Notes under the pieces: generated by a model
What the model was told of the DNA's origin: nothing
Seen by the model: only the letters and a program-made list of their open reading frames with translations
Databases searched by the model: none
Made by a program: the position numbers and the translations under genes
DNA from: Muricea muricata
Lineage: Eukaryota; Cnidaria; Anthozoa; Malacalcyonacea; Plexauridae
Direction of reading: 5' to 3'
Assembly (NCBI GenBank): GCA_963855995.1
Contig: OY979717.1
Location: 1,733,179-1,797,178, forward strand
DNA: 64,000 nucleotides
Shown here: one piece after another, positions 1-12,129 of the stretch
Numbering within the stretch: the stretch's first letter is position 1
How the letters are laid out: every line of letters starts with the position of its first letter

Positions 1-68
1 ATCGGACGAAGAGCTGGATTATTTGATTTATTATGACCGTCCACATTAGTATGGAGGGCTGAAAATGC

Positions 69-425
69 ATATGATAGAATTCGAAAGTAAAGTGATGGTA
101 AATGGCATGCATATACTGTTAAAAATAAATGTATTTTTACAGCAACAACTACTGTAATATTTTACAGTTAAAGTACTGTAATCACGGGTAACAGAAGAAA
201 GTACTGTAATAAAACAATTTGTTTGTATTTTAACAGGTAAAATACTGTTATGTTTACAGTATTTACAATGTGAATACAAACTACAATATAAAGTACTTAA
301 CAATTGTCTGTAATTTTACAGTACTTTTTTTGCGTCCAAGCTGCCAGTACTTTTTACTGTAAATTTACAGTGATTTTTTTAACAGTGTATATGGTATAGA
401 ATTCAAGAGTAAAGGGATGGTAAAC
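69..425. mobile_element. small TIR element between two copies of a 34-bp direct repeat
   Basis: A stretch at about 69-102 recurs with few changes at about 389-424. Between them lies a segment rich in TACTGTAA / TTTACAGTA words, whose ends are roughly inverted (ATACTGTTAAAAA near 112 and TTTTTTAACAGTGTAT near 375-390). This fits a non-autonomous DNA element, with the long flanking duplication either part of the element or a local tandem copy. No coding potential is credible here. The family is not recognised. Confidence 0.45.
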
Positions 426-499
426 AACAATAGTATTTTACATTCTAGGTCACCGATTAACAAATGATCACATTAAATCAAATCATTCTGTCTCTTCAG

Positions 500-3400
500 T
501 TGTGGAATGTGGAAGTTTTTCTCTGCAAGGAAACTTTTCAGGATTTAGCTATAAAGCAAGAAAAAAAAGGAAAGAGATTAACTGCCAACTTGCAACGTCT
601 TTGACTAGTTTAACCAATGATGATTCATGGGCTGTTTATGAAAATGATCCTAGCTACCAGGTAAGCAAAAATTTGAAAACATGCGTTGTGTCCACACTAC
701 TTGTCCCGAACTTGTTGACAAGTTTAGAACAACTTATTAAGAATCGAACTTTTAGCGGCGTTACAGACTTGTTAGAAGGTTGGCCTACAGCAACTCTGAT
801 ACAGACCTGTTGTAACAGGATTGTAATGATGTTGCTAACAACATTGTAGCAGTATTGCTATGTCTGATAATCCTATCAAACTTGTTAATATATAATAAAC
901 ATATAATATATCAGCTCATAAATACATTGTCACAAGATCCTAATGTTATGAACCAAGGTAAAAAACAAAACGTGCATTTACTCGCTTTTATCTTGAACAA
1001 CATTGATTATTACATTTTCTTTTGGTATTGCCCTTGTATTTTCTAAACTTTTCATTTGCCTCTGGGAACATTCCCGTAAACTGGACGAGAATAACATACC
1101 ACAAATTTTCAAGTGTATTATACGGCTAATTCAAAAAAGGACAGGTTGTCCTTCAAACATGCCCGCCCCAAACATCTAAAATCTGAATTACAAAGTCCTA
1201 AATAGGACTATACTATCACGGCTATATTATACAACTACAATAGCGCAAATGAAAAACAACCAACTCGTAGAATATTGTATAATGTATATTTCTTTTTAAG
1301 AGGTAAAGTCAAGTTGATGTGCCACTTAGCAAAACTTAATGTTAATACATCTAGTTCATGATCCATTTGATGGATCTAAAAAGTTTGGGTTAGGGGGATG
1401 GGACAAAATAGACTAGCCTTTCGTGAAAACAAACACTGATTCATATTCTACTATAATTATTCGAATTGCATGTACGTATGTGAAGAATGACCAATTTATA
1501 ATCTCTCATATAGTATGGAACGAAACACAATCCTGGAAAATCTTGCTATGATATTTTAAAAGCACAGCGTGTTCAAGATAGACTAATTTATTGGATATCC
1601 CTTGAGAAAAGTAAGAATTTCCTTATTTTATATGCATGTAAAGATTTATTTGCACGAAAATCATTTAGGTCACCAAATCTCAAATGTCAAAGTCGATGAC
1701 AATGTAATTGTTTGTAAGTGTTCTGACACAGTTCATTAGAAGCTTATTTAGCTCATTAGAATAAATTAGAAGCTTTACAACTCACTATTTACGATATTAA
1801 ATTTAATTGGTCTGTAAACAGGAAGTTGAGAACCTTTCAACGATCTTTTCAAAATTTTGAGGAACTGATTAGGGGAATTGTTAAACTTAGGGAAATAATT
1901 AAACTGGCTATTTTTTCGGAACTGTATTTGCCGCATCTGTTATAGAATGAACCGATTCAGCTAACTATCTAAATCTGCCGATGCATCCAATCTATTCATG
2001 CAACAAAATATAATCGTCGAGCATGCACAGCGGATGAGGATTTTGATTTAGTATCCCAGCTTGTCTGGTCAACAACTACAACGTTTTACGCTTGCGTAAA
2101 TTGGTTATATCTTGTACAAGTTTTTCAAGGACTATAGAATAAAATTATATCCTGCACCATGCAACAATGTTACGTAGTGCGCAGCTTGCGGTAGTGTCGT
2201 ATGGTAGAAATGAGCACTTGTAGAAGTTGACAATAGTTATAGCGTGATAAATAATTAGATTTCGGTATCGATTTGCCATTGAGTGTAGTGAACATAGTTG
2301 GTATAATCCGTTGTATTCTGGGCGACAATATTGAAACAATACACCAGCCTGTAGCCATTTTTGGAAACGTTCAATTTTGAGCCATTACTGCGAGATTATA
2401 TATATTGACTAATATTTTGATATTGCAGCTGCTGCTACAGCATTCCCTGTGTTTTGTGACATGAAAAATGGAGGTAAGCCTTATGAAAGTACGCTGGCCG
2501 GAATTTCGTAGATTTAGAACAAATGAACTTATTGACAATTAAGGTACATCAACGAAGCTATCATTCTTCCCGTAGAATAATCAACATTTTTCCTGTACCT
2601 AAATCTTGGTGTAGCAAGCAAAATACAAAAAGCAGAAAGAATCCGGAACAGTACATAATATTTCTTTAAAGCGCCCAGCAATAAAAAATGCATTTTTAAT
2701 AGTGGGTGTTTTTAAACTGTAGTAAATGAATGATCAGCTTTTGATGAATCACGTAGCGCTAAAATAATCTGCCATGATTTTTATTTTGTAATTTTCAGGT
2801 TGGACTTTGATATTCAAAGTAATTGATGACGTACCTGGAACTTTTTTAAACTTATGGCAAAATCAGTTTACCTTGGAAGAAAATTCATTGGAAGCTTTGA
2901 ATGTCGACAACACGTTTAAAAATCATTATAAAAACAGAATTGTCCAAGAATGGGACACATTTAAACCAACACAGGTAAAACAGGGAAGAGGGGGAAGCCA
3001 AACATGCGCCGATTAATTCATCAACCTCGTTCCCAGGGCTATATTGTCCTTGGCTTTGAGGGTTGGGGGCTGGGGGGGAGGATTAGGGTTAGGGTTAGGC
3101 CAATAGCCCGGGAACGAGGTTGCCGATTCATCGTAATTAAAGATTCATACATATATGCGTAGATATTTTTTACTCAAGAAATTAAGTTACAATAAGTTTA
3201 AATTACTGAATTTCTAGAGTAAATAACTAATCTAGCTTTCATTGCTTAGTATGAATCTATAGGTTTCTTATCTTGTACAAGTTTGAAAAAACTCAAACGC
3301 GATTACATGTATGCGTGCCGTTTAAATTACATAGCTATATACTACGGTAGAAGGGATCCTTAAGAGATTAATGGTTAAGAGGTACCCTTCCCCTGTATTT

Positions 3401-5879
3401 TAACAATGCGGTTGAAAAGCAAAACAATATAAGTACAATAAGCAACAAGGGAGGGAGGGGTGGGGTGTTATCGCTCCTCCAGTGATGTCACTACTGAGGC
3501 AATAATACTCCTTGTTACCTCTATGTTCTCAAAGTAAATTAATTCAACATGCAATTGTGGCGCTGGAAGACGGGTAGTGTACGCTATTTTGAATTCCATG
3601 TAGGGATCCAGCCTCGTACCTAGGCGTCTCTTAGTGGGAGAGATAAATCTCGTATTCCCCGACAGACCTTCGGTACAAGGATTTTGTCTACCGCCTGTCT
3701 ACGGTTCACTCTACGCCACTAATTATTGTGCTTTTATTGAGTTTCTTTTCTCGTTTTTCTTCCAACTTTCGTCCGAATTGCCATTTTGGTTGCCGTTTTG
3801 AACAATAAACATCACTCAATTCTTGGTTTGCAGTCAATCTTCGGGACGCGGCAGACAATATCAGCCACCCACTCCCCCCTGGTGGAGAGGATAACACCCG
3901 CTTCCGGGGTGGAGCGACTAAGAGACCAGTCTGCGTTCGCAGACTGCCTCCAAATGGCCGCCGTGACATTAAATGCAACAGTCAATATATTGGCATGTAC
4001 GTGTTCCAGCAGCCAATCAGCGAGCTCAAATGGATACAAGTTTTTTAGAGCAAATCAGGAAGCTTAAAAAATCGTATACCTGTGAAGCACATTCGAGATT
4101 TTATCCATTCTGTTTCAACCAATCAAAAATTTATTGATCAAACTAGTGGTAGACAAAAGGTCATGTACACACTCTTGGGAAAAGCTGTTGAAGAACTTAT
4201 TTATGCACACTCATTGATTTTAACATTCATGCAGCTACCAACGATAACATTTATTTTTGAAGGCTCGTGTTGTACTGTACTCTCAAGGTGAAGAGGATTT
4301 GGTGTTGACATTCAATGCTCAGAATACAGACAATCTGAATTGGTTTACTGAAGCAAATCTTGAAACGTCGCCTTGGCAGGATATTCATACAATTACAGAT
4401 AAGAATTATTTCAGCCTGGTTGGTTATTGTCCTCACCCTCAGGTGGGCTGCCGTAATTTTTATATCAATCATCATCATGGCGGTTGTGAGGCAGATACTG
4501 GATGGTTGTGCATTGGAAATTTAAAAACATGTGATTGGGAAATAAGGCATGGAGAGAGCTCGTTTCTCTATAGCAACAATTCAACCGCTGTTAACTGGCA
4601 TAATAGTGGTGAGTTTTTTAATAGACATATTAACATCTGGCAAATGATAAGAAATTAGTATTATATCTTCGAGGATGGTTCAGCGAGAATATTATTGCTA
4701 TTATTTTCTGACTCTTTTCACTTTGTTGAATCATTGAATGGTAACATGCTCATTTATTTTTTTTGCCCTTTATAAGGCTCATGCATGGTCATGCAAGATA
4801 GAAGCCGAAAAATGATTTTTTCGACAAAAGGTTTCGGGCCTATGTATGATAACCTAGTTACATGAACACTGCACTAGCTACTGTTCCCACACCGCTCAGA
4901 ACTACATTGCATTTCAGAATTATATGCAAATCCAAATTTTTTGTGATAACTAGAACTAAGGCAATATTTAACAATTTGATTATTTCAGTATTGATTATTT
5001 ATTATTCTTTGTCATGCTACATATTGTAGGAAACACGCTCAATTTTGTTGATTAGCACCGATTTTCAGCTATTTTCCTGGATTTTTACTGCCTTCTGTTG
5101 TCATGGATCCCCATCTTAAGGATGAAGTTCTGGTATATAGCGGAAACTCATGTGACATGGCATGGCACAATATCATGCATAAAAACAAAAATTTGGCTAT
5201 TAGTAAGCTGTTGTTTCTGTGTCATTGGATAAAAATTTTTTTTGAGGTAGCATGTGAGACACAAAAATTCATTTTGGCTCCATGATCATCTCTGAAGCAT
5301 TCTATTATCCAAAATCTTTGTCGGATGTATCATTCTAATACCTAAAACACAACTGAGAAACATCTGGATCATCCTCACGGGAGCGATTAAAACTTGATTT
5401 TGAAGGGTCATGGCTCCTAATAAAATACAATTTCCAGGCTGGGGCATCTACAGGCGCGCTACTTATCTCCATGGTTATTGAGCATACAATCACGTCAAAC
5501 TCAGACAAAGCGAATGGCGACGCGTTCGACTTAAATTGTCAGCTTGTCGTCTGTTATGGCGTGCTTGGTCGACAAACAAATTTGAATGATTATATCCTTC
5601 TCTTTTTAATCACTATATACTTTTGTCTAAAATCATCCCTCTCGCCGTCAAAAGAATATTTCTTAAAGGACAATGGCATTAAAATTTTTTATTGCTTAGT
5701 TTAAAAGTGCTTTACATCTTTTTAATGTAGTTTTTCCCATATTTCATGAAAACGAACGTGTCCATTTCTGATATTTAATGTTTAATTTTCTGTAAAGCAG
5801 TAGTATAGTTTTGACATTTTTAAATCTTATTTCAGCTGCTGTTGGAGTGTCAGAGGTGTTTGCTGTTTATCTTCGCTAA
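500..5879 (+). CDS. PAN/apple plus fibrinogen-like secreted protein, 5' partial
   Basis: Exons seen: 500-660, 2429-2473, 2799-2974, 4263-4608 and 5836-5879, each with AG/GT borders. Exon 500-660 reads like the end of a PAN/apple domain (INCQLATSLTSLTNDDSW...YE). Exons 2429-2974 carry the start of a fibrinogen-like fold (FPVFCDMKNGGWTLIFKV). Exon 4263-4608 holds the cysteine- and Trp-rich part (NWFTEANLETSPW, FYINHHHGGC, DTGWLCI). The last exon ends SEVFAVYLR-stop. This domain order resembles cnidarian proteins annotated as uncharacterized skeletal organic matrix protein 5-like, which are secreted or matrix proteins. Phases agree from 2429 to the stop, but exon 500-660 ends in phase 0 while 2429 needs phase 1. 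At least one exon between 661 and 2428 is therefore unrecognised or lost, or the PAN exon belongs elsewhere. The N terminus and any signal peptide lie left of the window. Confidence 0.72.
661..2428 (+). other. intron of the PAN/fibrinogen-like gene
   Basis: AT-rich sequence between the GTAAGC donor at 661 and the TTGCAG acceptor ending at 2428. No long ORF or recognisable repeat was seen. A short phase 0-to-1 exon is expected here from the phases on either side, but I could not identify it. Confidence 0.4.
2975..4262 (+). other. intron with a GC-rich segment
   Basis: Intron between exons ending at 2974 and starting at 4263. It contains the foldback element at 3022-3122 and, at about 3590-4060, a stretch of higher GC and CpG than its surroundings, with overlapping ORFs on both strands. 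No ORF there resembles a known protein; an old repeat is the likeliest explanation. Confidence 0.4.
3022..3122. mobile_element. 101-bp foldback element with an internal telomere-like run
   Basis: The ends are inverted copies (CAACCTCGTTCCCAGGGCTA at the left; TAGCCCGGGAACGAGGTTG at the right). Between the arms is a G-rich strand with about three TTAGGG units at 3080-3099. It lies in an intron of the PAN/fibrinogen-like gene. It looks like a MITE or snapback repeat rather than a chromosome end. Confidence 0.7.
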
Positions 5880-6670
5880 CTGGATCTCAGATGTAAAAAT
5901 CGTAGACACTGCATCGTAGAGACAGTTCAATATAAATAATAATGCATGTTCATACCATGGTGTACTGTTTCAAGAACTATTCGGAAATCACAGCTAATAT
6001 AATTTATGCAAGAACCTTAATTGCTAGTGGAGTATATCGAGACTATTAATTCTACTTTGGAGGCGTTGATCTCCAGTATTTAAAGGTGAAACTTCTTGGC
6101 CATGTAGTAACGACCTTTCTCTATTGGAAGGTGAACTAAAATGAACGACACAGTTTCAACACTCTAAAATATAATCGTTGATTTTAGAGGCGAGATATAC
6201 AGTTGTGACATAATCAGTCTGGACATTGTCTTAGTTAATCAACAAAAAGTTATTCCAAGTTTCTATCATTTATATTTTTCGTGAAATCACGCGCACAAAA
6301 TTGCTTAAATTTAAGCACAGGAGTCACTCTATTCAGGTAACCATAGCAACAATAGCAATGAACAAAATGTTTAATTTATTTAGTCAGGGAAGCTGCCATA
6401 ACAACATATCAGAAATATAGTCTGATTGCACTGGCAATCAGTGTAACGTGTACATAGAGATAATTATATTTGTGTTGATTAAATGAACTTTGATCCAAGG
6501 GAAATCGAATTATGCTGAGAAACATTGATTGACAACTGTAATGAAAATGTAATTTGAGAAGTTAAATTCTGGACGCGTGACTGAAAGAAAGCTCGTGCAC
6601 GTTACAAAATCGACGGCAGTGGTGGGATGTAAAATAATAATGTAACTGAGGAAAAACAAAGAAAGATCAA
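5880..6670. other. no feature recognised
   Basis: AT-rich sequence after the stop codon of the PAN/fibrinogen-like gene, presumably 3' UTR and intergenic DNA. A stretch at about 6566-6606 (TTCTGGACGCGTGACTGAAA and following) resembles 7958-8003, which may be worn flanks of the gag-bearing retroelement between them. No clear LTR was defined. Confidence 0.35.
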
Positions 6671-6674
6671 TGAG

Positions 6675-7680
6675 AAAATAACGTCGATTCTACCAGGGAA
6701 ATTTGGTGGCAGCTCAGATTGGGCGACATGGCTGCGAGAATTTGACGCGTGTTCAATGGGAAACTACTGGAAAGAAGAAGAAAAGATCAAGAAATTGCCC
6801 TATGTGACACCTGAAGACGATAGAAAGACCTATAAAAATCATTGATAAAGATGCAGTCAAAATGCTCATTGATGTCATCAACCTGATTCTCAGGATCTTC
6901 ACCTCCGCTACCCGCGCTACGGCGAAGACCCTGACACAGGCTGGTCACGTGGCACCCAAATTTTGGGTGCTTGACATTCGTACTTAGCAGGGGTAGGTAA
7001 AAACGCGTTATCACAAATTATTGTCAAACAACAAGGGAGACCGACGAAGCGGGAAGTCATCTAACTCTGAAACCGTATCTTTGCTTTCTTTTGTGTTTGC
7101 ATCACGCTGTTGGCCTCGTTTGAACACCATGTTGGAATATGTTGGCTTAATTTTAAACTTGCTTAAAATTTCGTCCAACATCATGCAACATTGTTGGGCC
7201 AACAAGGTTGCATGATGTTGGCTTCGTTTGAACAGGCCTTTAGATTACAACAGCGTGATGCAAACACAAAAGAAAGCAAAGATACGGTTTTAGAGTCAGA
7301 TGACTTCCCGCTTCGTCGGTCTCCCTTGCTGTTTGACAATAATTTGTGATAACGCGTTTTTACCTACCCCTGCTAAGTACGAATGTCAAGCACCCAAAAT
7401 TTGGGTGCCACGTGACCAGCCTGTGTCAGGGTCTTCGCCGTAGCGCGGGTAGCGGAGGTGAAGATCCTGAGAATCAGGTTGTGATGTCATGTGCCCCACA
7501 GCCCAACGGGAAAATTTTTACGCGCAGTTCGAAGCAAGAACACTACGACCAAGCGAGGACCCAGCTGGGAGTATGGGGCCTAGAACAAAAGTTGCGTAAA
7601 AGTACTTGTACAACGGTCTCGCGTCGTTCAAGGACATGGTGACTCCAAAGATTATTGTGATGTGGCTGAATCTTCGGTAG
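6675..7680 (+). pseudogene. gag-like retroelement remnant split by a foldback element
   Basis: Upstream of 6870 a frame reads LPGKFGGSSDWATWLREFD followed by an EEEKIKKLP-like stretch, typical of capsid-region polyproteins of Ty3-type retroelements in cnidarians. After the inserted element (6879-7481), pieces in shifted frames (FEARTLRPSEDP, ASFKDMVTP-like) continue the same kind of protein to about 7680. There are frameshifts and no intact ORF, so this is a dead copy. No protease, reverse transcriptase or integrase was seen next to it. Confidence 0.55.
6879..7481. mobile_element. 603-bp foldback element with a perfect 9-bp target duplication
   Basis: The ends are inverted (CAACCTGATTCTCAGGATCT at left, its complement at right) and pairing extends for over 200 bp with few mismatches: about 6879-7110 against about 7250-7481. 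The element is flanked by TGATGTCAT at 6870-6878 and again at 7482-7490. Long inverted arms with a 9-bp duplication are typical of Mutator-like non-autonomous elements. The ORFs on both arms are mirror images and not genes. It interrupts a gag remnant. Confidence 0.9.
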
Positions 7681-7689
7681 TTCGGTTTT

Positions 7690-10600
7690 TCTACAAGATA
7701 AAAATATTAACGAACTGGTTACAATGGTCAACGCAATCGCTTGTAAACAACAAAAGTTGGAGGTTTGTTTGACGTTAAACAGAGCAGCGAACAGAAGGTA
7801 CACTGTATAGTACGCGTACAACAAGGAGAGTCTCTTTCAGTTACATACTATTCAATTTCTTTAGCATGGCCTTAAATGAAACAAATCAAATATATAAATC
7901 TATTGACTTTCGTCGATTGTAAATGGCTCGGATATTGATAAAGAAACCGGTTGGATTCTGGACGTGTGGCTCAGTGTTTGTTAAGAAAGCTTGTGCGCGT
8001 TATACTAGAAAAAAGTTTTTACAAGCTTCCTGTACTACTGTATATTTCAGCAATATGCCACCCTGCAATATTTTTTCGGCCTCTCTTCACCGGAAACAGA
8101 GTATACCGGAAAACCTGGTACGTCACTGTAAAAAGACGTCACGTTGTTTTGCATACTGACTAGTGACTGTCTTCTGTTGTTTGGGAGAGAAATACCTTGG
8201 CGCAGTGTGTTTCTTTGTACAAAGGTAAGGGGCTATCAGATTATGCTACCTTGTCTATACTTTTTCTATTTCCTGTTTAACATATTGAAGAACGCAATTG
8301 CAGTTACGCCAAGCGGAGCAGGACTGGAACAAATTCATTTCCCAAGATTTGCAATTGCGTGGTAGCTAGATATATTAAACATGGCTGACTGTGGTTTATA
8401 AATATCTATCTAAACAGATATCGAATATAAAATGATGATCAATTATATCAATTTATACTTCAATGTATAATCAGTTTATATTTTCTTCAATGTTTGCGTG
8501 ATGTCGATGGCTACTAAACGTTTAATGCTTGAAGTCAGTCGCCGTCCAGACACGGAAGCATAGAAAAATTATTTAAGTACAAATTAAGTACGTGTAGCTA
8601 TTTCCAAGCAAGCACTACCAGTTGAAATGTTAATCGGGCGTAAAGTGATACGTACGTCGCTTCGAGTGGAGGCATGTGAAATCAAACAGAATCAGATGAC
8701 ATCCCGATGTTTTCTGATTTTGTAGAAGCAGAGCCAAATAAGGCAAAATACTAAATAGATACGAACGAAAACGAACCGCAGAAACTTAGGCACAATTAAC
8801 TTTGCCACTGAAATCTAAAATACGCCACGGCCACATTTTAGCTGAGACTTCAGACCTAGTCTAAAAAACTACTGTGTAAATGCTACTGATTGTATTGATT
8901 TCGGCCGTTTAATATTTTCGCTCTTTTCCAATGTTTAAGTACGTAGTTCAATTTTTTATTAAAAAATAGGTACGCTATGCGTACATGTATTTGGCACAGC
9001 ATTGTTTTGAAAGTATACAGCCACAGGGTGTATCTAGTTATTTATAATGGTAAATGGTAATAGAACGAAGAGGAGTGCAACTAATGCCAAAATCATGCAA
9101 GTGATTACAAAATCAACTGACCGTGCAGGGGGAGGTTGATTTGTTAATCACAAGTATGATTTGGCATTAATTGCACGACTTGATTTGTTCTATTACTTAT
9201 TAATTATATATCTTCTGTAATCAAAAGCTTTTAAAGAGGTAAAAAAGCAAGAACACAATTTTTTAAAATTCAGTAAAATTATTAGATTTTTTCACGACAA
9301 TTCATATTTTGTATCCTAAATGCTGATTGGCTAGTTGTAAATACTAGAGTGATTTTCATTGGCTGTGGGCAAGGGTGCGATTACAGCTCACTGAGGGTGT
9401 GATTAATGCTCAAATCTCACTCCTGTAAACCAATGAAATTGCAGTATTTGCCACTGATTACAGAAAATATATAATTAAATAATGATTCACTTATTTCTTA
9501 CATTTGGTAAATAATGATTCACTTGAAATACACAGTACAATATGTTTGAAATGATTGCTGTGTTATGTAATTTTTTTAATAAAAACATATTTGAAATGAT
9601 TAGTGGTTAAATTCATGAAATGAAACCGTATCATTTCACTAGTAAACATTTGAATTATTATAACATTCATCTCAATTGTTGGAACTAAATTTGCATAACA
9701 TTTGATATAAAAATGCATGCCGAGTACACAATGTATATAAATGAAATGCCTGTAGTTCTACAAATATGGTTTACTTTAAGTTTAACCAAGATTTTATGAT
9801 TAACTGGTGATTAAATGAACATCAATCACTTATACAAAATTAGCTTTATCTCGTATGAATGTCTTTTTTTACAATGTTAAGATATGTTAGGGTGTAAATG
9901 ATATACTAACTGTACTTAAGCGAGTCTAGACCAGTGCTAGTGCTTTAGGATGTTTTTTCCAGCTGTGCTAATGAATATTCCTAATTCAATAGTTGGTCTA
10001 AAAAGGGGAATGGTGCATTACAGTCACAAAATTACACTTTGTCAGGGCTTTTTCCAGAAAAAGCAAAACAAAGCTCTCATAATTTGACTTATTTATAAAC
10101 ATATAATAGTGATGATTAATTTTTTCTACCAAATATATTACAAAGAGTATCTCACTAACTTACATGATCTATTTACCTACTTTGTAATCAATCTCTTGAG
10201 CTGGAGTCCCTCTTCTTTATTATTTCTACTAGTCTAACACATGTACAAGCATGCTTTACTTGTTAAAAAGAATGGCAGTGCCAGCTTTGTCAATCAAGTC
10301 ACCAACCTGTTCAGTGCTCATCCAGCAAGTTTATACTGTATCAGTTAATACATTAAGTTTAAGAAATGCAGTACTGTCTGTCTTCAAGGTTAAACAAATT
10401 TTATTTGTCAAATTTCATGTGTTAAATTTCATGTGTCTAAGGCTTTTTATAAAATACAAAACAATGGTAATACCGAATATTGAAATCATTTTTATTTCTC
10501 AACATTTCGACTAGTTTAAAGTCATCATCAGGAGTGGATTAAATTACATGGTGGCTGCTAAATATATAGCGATTAGTATTAAGTATTGATTACTGTGTAA

Positions 10601-11590
10601 AAGGGACTTTAATTGTGGGGGTGAATGGGGGGGGGGGGGGGATAATTTCTATACTTGTTTCTGTCTTCTGTAATTTCTTTTGTAATCAAACTTATTCAAA
10701 AATAAATTATTTTGGCAGAACCTGAATATATGAATGCTTCCCCCCCAAAAAAATAACACTCTAGCTTCACCTCTGACTTCATTCCACTCAACATATCAAC
10801 ATATCTATCATATGTTTAAGATGTACGTAGCCTGGTTTAGTCAATTATGTTAAACCATCAAATTAGTGGTAGATAGTATAAATATGGAAAGTAAAATGTA
10901 ATGAAGCTAAGTTGGATCTAGACTGCGTTGTGTGATGTGTTAACTCGGTTTGTTACTCATATATAACCTTTCGATCAAAGAACCTGATATAATACCAAAC
11001 TCGAACCTCGCACAAGGAGCTTCAGAAGTGTTTACGATTAAAACTGATCCTCGATCATTGCGCAACAAAAGCATGGTCACCGTGTCTCGCCGTGTCGCAC
11101 GTCACAAAATCTCTACTTGTGATTTTTGGATACCTTATTTAGTAACAAAAAACCGCGGAACATGTCAAATTGTGTCTAAAAATCGCGTCACATGTTACGA
11201 TCACTTTTTCGAACATGATTAACAACTTCGACAATCATTCGGTTATACTTTGTGGAAAACTAGAAATACTCATGAATTGCAGGGTTTTCCCATCGTTCGA
11301 ACATATACTAATTTATATATTTTATACCGTTAAAGAGATAGGTTTGAGATCTTTGCGTCAGTTTTGGGGGTGAGGGCTTTTTGTTGAGGTAATGATAAAA
11401 TTTTGGTGTTGAAGATGGAATTTAAAGCGTGCCAAATAATGCGTGTGAATACTGCGACAAACATGTTGATATCTCATACATCTGTCTCAAGCCACACTTG
11501 ATACCCCCTATTATGTAAATCCACCCCTTAGGCAGGAAATCTTACAACAGCAAAGGACTAGCACAATTTGATGACTTGTATGGGAGAGAG
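7690..11590. other. gene-poor stretch
   Basis: No convincing coding exon or RNA gene was seen. It holds a foldback repeat at 9058-9195 and a loosely inverted pair at about 9200-9225 and 9455-9480 (TCTTCTGTAATCA / TGATTACAGAA). There is a poly-G run near 10,628-10,640 and several short ORFs without recognisable similarity. The pair GCAATTGCAG near 8296 and TGCAATTGCG near 8349 is too small to interpret. Confidence 0.4.
9058..9195. mobile_element. 138-bp foldback repeat
   Basis: The two halves are inverted copies: TAATAGAACGAAGAGG... at the left and ...GTTCTATTA at the right, with pairing through about 60 bp on each side. This is the form of a MITE/snapback element. No target duplication was confirmed and nothing in it is coding. 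Confidence 0.65.
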
Positions 11591-11592
11591 CT

Positions 11593-11945
11593 CTAGATCT
11601 CAGCGACAATAAGAAATCTCAACATCGGTGGAAATTCGATGATCAGGAAAGGATCAACGCAAACGCAATACAGGGCGGATTCAGCGAAGAGAACGCAGCG
11701 ACGAATGCCCCAGGTTCCAAATTTGGTTCCCTGGAGGACACCAGAAGGAGCACTAGTCCATTCAGACATGCAATCTTTTGCTAATTTTACTCGTTGTCTG
11801 GTCATCAAGAAATCAATCACCCAGCGCTTAATGAAGATTGGCAGTGGTAATTGGACTTTGATAGCTAAAATGGTATGGTCAATCATAGCCAAAGCCCTTC
11901 TGTAGTCGAATACTAGTACAACGTTACCAGTTCCATCAGTGGCTT
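11593..11945 (-). pseudogene. LINE reverse transcriptase fragment
   Basis: The minus-strand frame has the middle of a non-LTR reverse transcriptase: a DYRRALAMIDHTI-like palm segment (A motif), then FIKRWVIDFLMTRQRVK, and SGVLQGTKFGTWGI, a degraded form of the SGVPQGTxLGP motif. The surrounding domains are missing, so it is an isolated dead fragment. A plus-strand fragment of a related protein follows at 12,130, in the opposite orientation. Confidence 0.7.
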
Positions 11946-12129
11946 GGGCCTACGTGTGTCACGTAAAAATTAAAGCTCTTGTAGCAGATGATGAGGGATG
12001 CCTGTGCGGAAATGTGATAAACCCTAGATGACATCATCAATATAGTCCTCTTTTGCGAGACGCCGGAAAGCTCTCCACGAGTGTGGAAAAAATTCGAATG
12101 TCTATAATTCGAATGTTTTGGCGTAACAA

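Noticed and set aside
3079..3100. Chromosome end
   Set aside because: Only about three TTAGGG units inside a short foldback element, with gene exons on both sides.
3706..4067. Overlapping 75-93 residue ORFs in the GC-rich intron segment
   Set aside because: Open in three frames because of base composition; no motif and no splice signals.
6787..7642. Mirror-image ORFs sharing the same protein sequence
   Set aside because: They are the two arms of the foldback element read in opposite directions.
10251..10514. 87-residue ORF
   Set aside because: No recognisable domain, no neighbouring exons and AT-rich composition like the surrounding DNA.
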